64,000 nucleotides of DNA from Lasioglossum baleicum (taxonomy: Eukaryota; Arthropoda; Insecta; Hymenoptera; Halictidae): NCBI RefSeq assembly GCF_051020765.1, contig NC_134934.1:13344001-13408000 (forward strand), given 5' to 3'. A model generated the notes under the pieces. It was given only the letters and a program-made list of their open reading frames with translations. It made no database searches and was not told where the DNA came from. Both the position numbers and the translations under genes were made by a program. Shown here in pieces: positions 20,510 to 33,100 of the stretch (position 1 is the first letter of the stretch; every line of letters begins with the position of its first letter).

Positions 20510-23500
20510 TCATCTGTCCCTCGTGCCGATCTAACACAGTTTTCCCGAAATAAGTTCTACTATTCTGTTGTTTGTAGGCAAATTTTCCGTGACTTTTATT
20601 CGTTTTATACGAAACACATAACTGGTAAACCTAAGATGTAAATGTGAACCGATCAATTTGAATGAAACAACATCGGAAAATAACTGTTTACCTCAATTTG
20701 ACACGGAGGGTTCCAGATTCAATTTGTAAAATGAGGTACGGACGAGGGTTGACATCTCAAAAAAATTTGGTGGGGTTTAAGAGGCCTTATCATACTGAAC
20801 ACAACTTCAAACGTAAAGATCCAATAGCACGTGTGTTTCGGAAAATGTATCGAGTTTTATATTCGATTCGAAGCGTTCAGTGTTTGAACAATAAATTCGT
20901 ACATTCAGTAAAAATGATCGGTAGCGTTGTTACAAGCTACATTTCTCTATTACCGATGTTTCACGACAACATTTCTCTTTCAACTTTACATTTCGACAAT
21001 TGGACTTTTCAGAGCTGTCGCGAACACTGTGCGACGATCGAAAAATTTGTTCGGTAGTTTATTCGCTGCCGCTGATCGAGAAAGAGCATACACGCTGCCT
21101 CGGACGGGGAAACGGTTGTGTATGAACGCGCGTACGTGTCCAGAACCAATTCTCTCGTCATTCGCAAAACATCGTCCAAAAATAGTTTCGGGAAATTGAG
21201 CAAGCGTCAAAACGCGATCCGATCCGATCTCGCGAGCAACGCGCATACGGCGAATACACGGGGGAACGGATGTATGAACGAAACTGGGCAACGATCGGCA
21301 CTCAGACGACGAATTCGACGACCAAATATATATTTATATATATATATAATATATATATATATCGGAACGTGTGAACGCCAACGGTTGTAGAAGGGACCAA
21401 GTTCCCTATCCATCCCGTTGGAATCGGGAACCGTGTCTCGGAAAGTACAAAAACCAGAAAAAAAAGACAATAGCGATACGGTTCCACGGATCCAGTGTGT
21501 GACAAACAAAGAGGTCGTATCTGCGTGAGAAAGTCTCGACTTATTAAGTTGCTTTGTTTCCTCTCTTCTTTGAAAATCGTCTTTTATCTACGAAATATGT
21601 TACTTTTTTTTGTTGTTTTTTTATCTTGCACAGGGGCGATTAATCCCTAAACGAGTGCCGTAATCAACTTTGACATCGAAGGTAGGAACTACCTGCCTCG
21701 GACTAAAAAATATCACGTACAGCCTCTGTAAAGTATTGCTACGATCAATTGTGCTCCGTTTTCATCATCGGTCTCTCTCCTCTCTCTCTGTGTGTTCTCC
21801 ATTCTCTCCGCACCTTTTCTCTCTATCGTTCTGTCGTCGCATTTTCACGGTTTTCCTCGCATTCGCACACTCTCTCTCTCTCTCTCTCAGTCTCTCTCTC
21901 CCATGTTTCTCAAACAATTGTCCACGATATTTCGATACATAAGTGTTGCTTACGCTACGCAGATAGCCTCTACGAGTGTTGTTTCTTCGCGAAACAACGT
22001 TAAAAATCAAACAGTTCCGCGACAAAATGGCGGCGGATCGAACGTTCAGCGGCGCGCCAAACACCGCGACCGCTTTTCAAAGAGGTCTACAGCTAGCACG
22101 TGATCGTTCTCGCGAACATTTCCTCTTCTTCTTATTTTTTTTCACTCTCTCGCTCTCCCTCTCTCTCTTTCTCGTTTCAATCGCAGCTTCTCTCCATCAT
22201 TGTGCCGATCCGTTTTGTACAAATATATATTTATTTACAAAAAAAGAACCGCAAGCGTGCGAGACCATCCTCGCCTCTCGTGTTCCGCGAACGAGAGGGG
22301 GCTCCTCGAACGCGAGCGAGAACGTGTCGTCTGCATTTTTTCATATTCTTCTTTCCCCTTTCTCTTCGTCGATTCATCCTTTTTTATTTCTTCCTCGTTT
22401 CAACGTTTTTCTTTTTCTTTTTAGACATAGCGAGTGTATGGTTCCTATTTGACGGGCGTACTTCCTTTCTTTTTTCATCGGCAAAATGAAAAACCAAAAG
22501 GCCCTCACACTTAAAGTCTAGCGATTAACTAAAGGCGAAAGTGGACGTTACAACGATCGGATATATCAATCCGTTTTTTATATTTTCTTTATTCGGTTTT
22601 CTTTGTTTTCCTCCTTTAAGCATGACTGGATTAAGAAACGATGCTCGCCCTGCCTCCCTAACCCCGATGTCTCCTCGAATAGCGGACGCGAGTCTCGCGA
22701 GAGAGGCTCGTTTACGAAAAACGGCGTGTACAAAGAACTCTCGAGAGGAAACGATCGACAAATGAAACAGACAGTGATATTATATATGCGTACGCGCGTG
22801 TCGCGCGACGTCGGAAGAAAAATGTCGAATCGCGCGATGCGAATAAACGATCTAGACGTACCGACGACTCCCTTAATTCGAAGTCTCTCGAATTGTTCGA
22901 TCGAAAACGAGAAGAACAGAAAATAAAAGCAAAACGGTGAGAGAACGAACGAAATAATTTAAGTCGATAGAGAACACGCAAAAACGAAAGTAAGTTTCTT
23001 TTGTACATTTAAAAATGGTTACTCCTTTAGTCATAAGTTTTATTAATAACGTGGTATGTACACATATACACAATGTACAGAAAAAAACCCGTACGCTGGG
23101 TCCAAACATGTCCGCCATGTTTCCTTTCTTTTGTATGGTACAACACGAGGGTAACAGTAGAAAGAGTATACAAATAAAAGATTAGAAAATGATCGAACCG
23201 ACGGAATCACACCGATCGGTTCAAAACCACCGAAGGGACGCGCGTTTGTTCGGCTTCCGTTAATCCGTGATATCCACGCAATACAACGTGGGTAAAAATA
23301 AAGTACAATAGACAACCGCACAATTCTTACGGTTATTGTGTTATGTGTATACGTGTCTAAGCGCTTTGTATGTTGCGAGTGTAGGTGTGTATGTGTGTGT
23401 GTATATGGTGTGTAAATGTTTATGTATACGTGTTGCAGTAGCTCAGTGTTCCGCAGTCTCCGTTGGTGGTACATTGTACTCGAAAAAGAAAAAGACGCGA

Positions 23501-24166
23501 GAGCGCTCGCGATACAACAAACAATAAAGGCTGCTGCCGAGCCTAAGTACAAACCCAAACCGGACACAAATCTCTCTTTCTCACTCTCTCTCTCTCTCTC
23601 CGCAACGTTCCTTTACATTATTCGTACAGAACCGACCACAATAAAAATCACGTGTTTCTTCGTTCGAATCCTTCGGCGTTAACCGTTCTACTATAATCAT
23701 CCCTTATATACAACGCTCGCGTGTATCTGTGTGTATGTGATGTGTGTCTCTGTATATGCAAGACCGACGCCAGAATGCAAAAATTGCCAAAGACTTCTTC
23801 TCATGGCCTGTCAAAAAACGATCGATCGAAAAAACACGATCCGATCCCGAAACATTTATCGTTGCCTCCGTGAACGGACCGACCAGTCAGCGATGATCGC
23901 TGCAATCTCAACGACGATCGCTGGAAACGAAAATCGTCCACTTTCCCCGACAACGTCAAACAACGCTCGTTGAAAATCCAATTTAACACCGACAACGTCT
24001 TTGGCTCGAGTCGAGACACGTTGACCGGCATACCGGCCAACATACGGTCATCACCATTACCAAAATGTAGAATTTCAGTGGACCTTCACGGTTCCACCAT
24101 GATATTTTTACCCTCCTGACGAGGGTGCAAAATTTGAGCCCCGATTAAACATTTGACGAGAATCCT
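20510..24166 (-). other. Downstream flank / probable long 3' UTR of the IRF2BP-family gene
   Basis: 3.6 kb of mostly unique, unusually transposon-free DNA. It contains a (TA)n tract at about 21330-21362, CT-rich tracts at about 21868-21903, 22140-22175 and 23580-23605, and TG/TA-rich tracts at 23380-23430. Long 3' UTRs are common in insect transcription-factor genes. The lack of TEs here, compared with the surrounding DNA, fits a transcribed and constrained 3' UTR, but no single polyadenylation site can be fixed. Confidence 0.4.
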
Positions 24167-27100
24167 TTAAGTTTCTCTCTCCTTCTTCACCTTGAGGCCG
24201 GAGCCTGTGGTGTCGTCGCCCAAGATGGTGGCGATCTCGCCTTGCATGAATGCCCATGGCACTTGGCTGTTCGCCAGTGGACACTTTTCTCCGCTCGGGC
24301 AGTAAACCTGAAACGAACGGAATCGGAGCCGGTGAAATTAAGAGTCGTTAAAAAGAACGAAGCCGACCTAACGGTGGATTCACGTTTTTTTTATACGGCA
24401 GGAAATTGGAATGCTAAGTGCCGTGAGAGAGGGAACGAGGGGCGGGATATATAAAAAACGACGCGAAACCCACCTCTGAACCAGCACCCTGGCGCTTTAT
24501 GCTCTCCCGGCTGCACGGGAAGCAGAATTTGTGGTGCGGCACGCTGGGGCACTGAACGAAGTGAGTGTCTTCCAGGCGTTCCTGGCACAGAGTGCATTTC
24601 AGAATCGGTGCGGACACTTGTTCCGTTCCAGCAACCTGGGCGACAGCTCCTTCCGACGATGTCGTCACGGTCGTCGACGACACGTGCCTTGAACAACTGG
24701 GCCTCCTACCACCCCCAGCTGGAAACCGACAAACGGAATGTTTCAAACATCGAACATATTCAAATCCTCCAGGAATGTTCTAAACACGTTAGCGAATCAT
24801 TTTTTCTTTCGATCAAGCGTATTTACCTGAACCGTTCGGGCTGTGTTGCGAACCTCTAGAGGCACTGCGTTGTTGAGCATTCGTAGCCGTTGTTGGCGGG
24901 CTTCTGCTTGTCGGGCTCGGATTGTTCGGTGGCTGTGGCACTGACTCCGGCGACGCTAGATTGTCAGCGACGGACATCAGCGCGGCCATCGGTGATGGGC
25001 CATTCGTCGAACCCTGAGGGATAAAATTAATGTTCAATCTCCATGACGTCGGTTACAAACACCTATAAATAAAACAGCCTTGCGCGAAGACCGCGAATCT
25101 TTTTAAAGAACTTTGTAATTGCAAATGCGTTCGGAGACATTCACATATGAACTTGATTATGTACCTGGTGGTGATTCGATTGTGGATTATCATTCGAGCC
25201 TTCCTGGGCAGGTGGTGGCGGCGGCGGTGGGCTCGTTCGCGGACGAAGAGGGGAGCCTCCACCGTTCGCAGACACATTTGCTGGCGCCAGTGGGATCGAC
25301 GGACCGACATATGCTCCTGAAATTCAATCAGTTCAATGAATCCTTCTAAACAACAACAACCAAAACAAACAAACGTTATCTACTGTGTCACGTGACCGAG
25401 CGCGATTTGTCATGGCTTTCCGCTATCTTCGAGAACGATCGAAGCATTTTCTATACGTGCAATTTTTAACATGGGAATGATTCAAGTGGGAATACAGAAA
25501 TAGATATTCCTTGGACGGAGAGAATGTGTCGTGATTATACAGGGTGTCCTGAAAATATTGTACGTACTTCCTTGAAAGTAACTCTTCCCTTTGCGAAAAT
25601 GTTCTCCGCTGCTTTGTTAAGCAGTCAGTTTTACACGCGTATAACTCTAAAGAACGAGTGAACTCCGCGCCGTTTAAGACTTGCATTTCTGGAATTCTCT
25701 CTTGATAACCTACAGGATCGTATAAAAAAAGTGCGAAATTTTTGGTCCCGGAAAGTAAAGTTCAACGCAAATATAGACAATTTCTCGGGAATCAGAAATT
25801 TAGTGTTCAAATACTTTTTTTTTTATCCACAGTACGTAGAGGGTGTCCCAAAAATGTTGTGTTTCCTTGAAAGTTGTGACTCCGCGGCTTTATTAGAATC
25901 ATTCATGAAAAACACGGACCAATCAGAACGCGACTTACAATACCGCTGAGAGTGATATTGTCATTCTCCGAGTCGGAGTCATTGATCCACTTTTTTTCGT
26001 TGACAACTCCTTAATAAAGCTGCGGAGAAGATTTTTGCAAAGGAAATGGTTTAAGTACAACATTCTTGCGACACCCTGTATATCGAACGAAATCAGCAGA
26101 CATTTTTTGAATTATCTACGCGTATCGCCACGTTGCATCGGTACCGGGACCTGGTTTCCTCCGGGCTAAACTCCGCGAGGCAGGCTCGACCGACTTCCTC
26201 GAACGTCGCGCGTTGAATTATCAGCTGTCCGTTAAGTCGCGCGAATTCCAATATTATCTGGAGGATTTATATTCCGTTGGAAGCACACGCCATGATCGAG
26301 GAAACACGACGTGACTTCGATGTCGACTCCCCCCATGGCACCGAGTGTATGTGCACACGCGTGTGCACGGAATGCTTTTCGTGACTTATTTTCACGACCA
26401 CGACACGTCGCCGATACACACCGCAGAATGTAGAGTATCCTGGTAAGATCCGAGTACTACAGGACGTTACCAGCGTACGCATTTTGATATTGTTTACGAA
26501 GGCGTTCCCCGTATCTTGGGACACTCCGGTCGACGAAATTATTAACACGCAGCACACGCGCGCAGATTCAAATACATTGCATCAATCCATTTGCATGACA
26601 CCACGTTGTACCCTGTTTATATTGATATTGTAAGACGCTGCGTAACTGCGTATGATAATGCAACCTGCAGCTGCATATGCCGCTGTACCAAATCATAGGC
26701 TATCATTGAACACTACAGATAATATGATAATTGGCTCTCCTGTGCTACAGTGGGTGTACAAAGTATTCGTACACCTTTTAAAAACGAATAACTCGCAATA
26801 CATATAAAGTGGCCCACAAAAGTGTTCGTACGCCCTTTAACACAGAATAACTTTTTTATAATTGTACCAAACGACCTGATGTTTTGTAAGCATTTAGAAG
26901 CATTGGTTTACTAAACTATGTGCAAGAAAATTTGCCAAAATTATAATTTACAAGGTTACATGCAAAAATAAAAAAGGCATTTTTCAAAACTTTTTGTATT
27001 TGGGCCCTTAATGAAAATTTAAAATACAATGTTTTGTAGATCTATGTTATTTGTACACATGTTGAAAATTCCATCGAAATCAATTGACGCAGTAAAAAAC

Positions 27101-30100
27101 GACACCCATCGAAAAATGTACGATTCTGTGGATTTCTTTTTTTTTCTTGTAAATCTAAGTAAGTTATATGTATACGTGTATGTACAAAGTTTCATCGGAA
27201 TCGATCAAGGTTGTTATGAAATATAATTGATCCAAAAAAACAAGGATTGTAAGAATCAATAAATTCAGAGATTTTTACAACTCACAATGACCATAGCTTT
27301 CTTATGCGTCAACCAATTTCAATGAAACGTTGTATGTATGTACATACATGTATACAGAGTGAACCACGAATCGTGATCAGTAGAGATTCTTATTCTGTTA
27401 TACTTGTATAGCAGTTATTCGTTTTTAAAAGGTGTACGAATACATACTTTGTACACCCACAGTATATTTTTTGTGACCGTTCTTTCACAGCACCATTGAC
27501 TAGCATAATGTGTCCATGGATATAACATAGTGTTGTATACTCTCCTCTATCGTACAATATCATTGACTACGATAATGTATCTTTTGCTTATCATATCATA
27601 CGACTAATATAACATGGCGCAGTCCTCGATAGAAATAGAAATGATAAAGTGTTCGGAGAAAGAGTTGGAAGAAAGTATTATAATTGTACTTTGTATGGCG
27701 TATTTTTGATTCAATTCGGTTAACAAAATAATATGCGTGTATTTGAATCGTCTGTATAATATTTCATGAAAGCGTGTGCCTCCTTCGCCGAATCGATCAT
27801 ACATTAAGAAAGGTCAACAAACAAGCTTGTGTTTTCTCGAATTTACTGAACCCGTATGTCAACATTCACGAGGAAAAAAATGTTTGTCCTAGTCCCACGT
27901 GTTAGATATCTTCGTGACCCTGGCCAGTTGTTGCATGCGTGGTAACGTACATATATCTTGTTCGTCAACCATTTTGTACGACGTTTCAACTAGCGAGCGT
28001 GCCACCAGAGCCCATCGTGTATTTTCTCTCCGCGAGAGAAGAAACCCGACGAGTTTATACATAAATGGTTGTACTATAATAAATCACGTTCATTCACGTC
28101 GGAGAATCAATGAGCCACTTTCTAATTCCCAAGAAAGCTAGCGATTTAGAAAAAATTGCACAAGGCTTCTTGTGAACCGGTCCCGCTCGTTCAACAGAAA
28201 TTTCCGAAGGCTTCCGTTTGTCACGCGTCTGCCGATAATATTATCCATTCAGCTTTATCGATCCTACGCAACGGAATTTACTGACAGCGTGCTATTTCTT
28301 TCTCGGTTATCGTCTCGTTATTTTTCCCCTGCGGTGTTTACACGATTCCGAACCTCCTTACGGAGAAACGCATTCCCCTGGCCGCAAGATAAGCATGAAT
28401 CGATATTAAAAGCCACGATTTCGTCACGTTCCACACAGAGACAGGACCGTGACACGCGATATCTCGTGTCCAGCTATTCCAGTACAATACAGCATCCACG
28501 CGCACGTACTCTTACCCCCACCGTTCCCGCCGCAATGCTTAGACCAGGCAGTTCCAACATGTAGCTCGCGAGTCGTACGCGACATCTTCCCCGCTTAGGT
28601 TCTTCCCCCACTCTTAGACTTCATCGTTATACGTATAGTTGTACATTATATACATATAACCGTCGAACTTCAGAACTAATCAGATGTTCGAATGGTGGGG
28701 AACCTTGCGGTTGTCGGAGGGGAATAAGTTGGAACTCCATGGCTTATAAACCATATAAACCAAATAATATGTGTATAGGAAAGCCGAGAATCCACTGAAG
28801 CAAAGATAACTGGAACATGTAACGTCACAAGATAATTCCTAAAATATGTATCCTGTCGATTCTTTCCTTGTATTTACTTTATCTTTGCTTCAAGGAAAAT
28901 TATCTGAACCGTGTCTAGTTTATATAGAAGTTTCCCCGCCAGAGGGTGATCTCCGATGAAATATTATTTCAAACAGTAAACAACTAGGAACAGGTACCCG
29001 AAAATTTTGACTCGTGTAAAGTTTTAACCGAGCATTACTGTAACTGTTAAAAAAAAATTACTCATATTGTTATTGGACAATAATTTACGAAACAGTATTT
29101 ATGCGAAATAAACATTTTCTACCTAAATTGCAACAATCTGGAGTGAAATAGACTTTCATTTGCATTCTTAACATGTTTAATAAGTTAAAAATAATAGATG
29201 TATACTCATTTTTGTCATAAACGCATAAAATCCGCTGTCTAGTAATTGTTATTCAAATTTTTCATTTTAACGCGAGCGCGATCAGATTTGCAATGTCGTT
29301 TTTGCACACCCTGCGTTTAGTCTCGCCGTAGCTAAAAGGTTAAAGATAAATAAATACTCGCCGATACAGTAGTTTTTTTTTCTAAATTTACTTTTATTAC
29401 CGGGGAATATTTTAGATATTTGAAAGCATTTCGGTTTGTGTGTTTCACGTAACTAAAATAGAACGAATTCGTACGCAAAAATCTTATTGTCGATATCAAT
29501 TGCGGAGGACTGTGAATATTGTAAATGATATCGCAGATACATATTTTTTCTCGAAATGTTGTTGCCTACATCTGTTAAAGACGGAGGTAGGGGGGTGTGC
29601 GTGCGTGTGGCTTGTCATCGAGAAGACTTGTGACCGGTACTTTTCCGTGACGCGACTTTGATACAGCGACGATCGGCTGCCGCGTCCCTCTATGTATACG
29701 CTATACAAAGCTATATCTATCTCGAATCATGCGAAGAAACGTAGCAGCCGGAGGAAGCAAAGGAAAAATGGTGGACGCGCGGGTCCGGACGCGAGCACGC
29801 ATGCGCGGTTTTATAACAGACATCATCACATCGCACACGTAGGCGGCCGGCTTAGTCACACTGTGCGCTTTGTATATCACTGCTAACCGGTCATCTACAT
29901 ACAGGGTGTTCAACTATACACATCAAATATTACGAGGAGCCGTTCTACGAGCACAAATATCCGCCCGGCCCATCTTGAAATTTCGGGTACCCACCCACTC
30001 CTATTAATTATATAGAAGACTTTTTATTATAATTTCCGCACGTGACAACATGCGATCATGCGCCTTTGACCATAGAACTTATAGACACGGCTCAGATAAT

Positions 30101-33100
30101 TTTTTAGCGAATCGATTATCAATATGTAATCGACAATTTTGTTTACCAACAAAACATTAACGATATGTTGCCAATTAATAAATTTCAGTTTATTACATTT
30201 TCGACTATAAACATTTTCATTTGTTATTATTCATACAGATTACAGTATCTCTCCTATATATTTTTGGAAATATTTTATGGCTACTGAGTATACTTCCGGA
30301 AAATAAATCTTATTTCAAAACAGTAACTGTTGTCGACATGATGGATCGAAGGAGACTAATGGTACAGATAGAAATACCGTTCTTCATGTTTGTAAACACA
30401 AATGAGAGATGAAAGTCAGTCTATATTGACATTTATACTGAAAACGAAGCTTGCCCGACAGAATTCTAAACAAAATAGTTATCGATCATTTTCCTTGAAG
30501 CAAAGATAAAGTAATACGCGTCGTTACAGGTTCCAAAGTGGATGAAGTATCGACAGGGTATCTTATAGGAATTATCTCGTGACGTCACATGTTGCAGCTA
30601 TCTTTGCTTCACTGGATTCTCGGCTTTACTATACACATATGTACTACATATACAGATGCCGGGTCTATGAGTTTATGTGATCAAAGACTCTAAGATCACA
30701 GCTGACGCTTCTTCTCTCTTTCTTTCTCTCTCTCTAAACAATGTTCCCGAAAAGTCTATTCTTAGGCGGCGCATAGGTATCTCGAGATGACCTTGGGGAA
30801 TTATTAATGAAACAAGGAAACAACAATGGTCCGAGTCGTAAAACGAAATGACGGGTGCCCCAGTCGGAATTTCGCAAGATGGAGGTCAGTGAGAAATACC
30901 AGGGTCGCATCACCGTGAGTAAGTACGTTCCTGTAGGCCAGTGGTTCTTAATCTTTTTTAAAGTCACGGAACACTTGCAATTACATGAAAAATTTGCGGA
31001 ACACCAAAATTAATGATCCAAAAAACAAACAGAAACATTCCGCGTGGAAATAAATGTATTTTAGAAAATATATTACTTGCAAAAAGCTCGCAGAACACGG
31101 TGCTGTAGGCCCTACCCTTTCGTTAGGGTAAATGCGGCTTATTCGATCACTACCTAGTAGTTAGCCCCTTCGTGGGAATAAATATATATTAACAATCTCC
31201 TATAAATTTGAATGAGTACAATGATCAGTCTATTACTCACGTCCAGTGTACAGCTAATATAGTATCGAAAAAAGAGATGTTACTAAAAAGCGTATGTACA
31301 GTAAATTCTCTATAGATGCGAACGCCTCGGGGGAATTTCTTCGCATCTTTCGATCTTGTTATGTACCACTGTAATTCTCTCGATATACACAGTGACTTCC
31401 ACTAATATTCGCGCACTCTTAAAAAGACGATAACTTTTTTTAATATCGGACCACACGGTTTGAACTTTCTTGAAACGTTAGAACAATCGGTTTGCTACAC
31501 AACGTGAAAAACGTTCTAAGAAAAATTGCAAGTTGACAGAATTGCAGAGGAAATTCTAAAAGTTGTATTTCGAAACTTTTTATACGGGCTTATATGGAAG
31601 ATTTAGAAAACACGTTTCATAGATCTGTATCGATTAAACATATTCGGAAAATTTCATCAAAGTCGGTCGACGTTGCAAAGAGCTACGAACGTTTAAAGAC
31701 GACAAGGTAATTTTTTTCTACAATTCCGACCAACAGCAATTTTCTAATTGCTCTAATTTCTGGAAAAAGTTCAAATCGTATAGTCCGATATTAAAAAAAG
31801 TTATTGTTTCGTTTTGAGATCGTCCGAATATTAATGAGAGTCACTGTATTCGGACTGTATCGTTTGGATTTAGTCGAAAGAACTTCGCGAACACTCGGTA
31901 TATAGCGAGACACGAGGAGACACGCACCAGCGGCGGGATGAACGCGATAATCGTTTAGTGACGTAGCACGAAACCGATGTATACGTGATGCCTCTGTATC
32001 TGTACGCGATCGATGGAGTGTTGTCGAGGAACTCGCACAGCGTGGCGAGCATTTCGAAACAAAATAGACTTCGTTCTTGTTACTGTCGTTGACAGCCGTC
32101 GTTTCTCGCCGGTCTCCCAACACACGCACACGCATCATATACGTATCGGGCCAATCAATCGGAGGGTAAAACGATACGTATTTTCGTCGCATAATTGCTC
32201 TAGATTCTTGTGATTCCGAGTTAAAAAATCAAAATAAATAAAACCAAAGAGTAAGGTTAAAAGGGAAATACTCGTATGAAATTGGGGTAGGGTATGCGTA
32301 GAGGATCTCGTTTGATGTATTCCTGTATCAGATTAATCTAGAAAATTGGCGCTTTTAGCGGGAATGAGAGTGCTTCGGCGTTAAATCTGTTCACAGAGGC
32401 ACGCCGAGTGACAGAAGCGTATAATGTGCACAGATAACGCGAAATGAGCAATAAATGTAAGTAACCGGTTGGAGAAAATATGTGCACGCAGTCGGATGAT
32501 TGTACGCAAAATTACATGTATGTATCAGATCCCCAGCGTTCACGCGACAGCGGTAAATACGAGGACAACGTTCATGTTTGTTACGATTGCTCATGGACAC
32601 CGTATGTATTCACTGAAACGCGTAACGCGTAATAGGTACAATTACGAAATAATCGCACGATAACTTTGTCGCTACACAATGGTAAAGATTTTCGAACGAA
32701 TCTGTCGTCTTCACAGTTGATCGAGAAAAACGTGAGAAACTGTACCGGGGAAAATGACGGCGAAACTTTCGAAAACTTTCTGTCATATCTTACGTTTATT
32801 TCCGGACCGTAATATCTTTGCCAGCGGTAATCTATTTTTATCAGAACACGCGTACGTAGATGCGAATTCTATCTTTCAAGCGGAAACGCCATCTTCAAGG
32901 ATAAAAAAGATAAGCGGGCAACTAACATTTTAATTAATGTACCGGAATACAGTTTTCCGAGGTAACGTGTATTCAGACAACAAAGTGACCGTGCATTAAT
33001 TTTCGAAAATACCTGGCACGACCGAACCGTTTTAAAAAACATTTTAAAAAGATATCCGATTCTTCACTATTAATTACTCCTCCGACGTTCCAACCGCGAG

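Noticed and set aside
24391..24696. Minus-strand 101-codon frame over the RING exon
   Set aside because: It is the +1 frame of the IRF2BP-family exon; the frame carrying the CxxC and ERLEDTHFVQCPSVP motifs is the spliced one.
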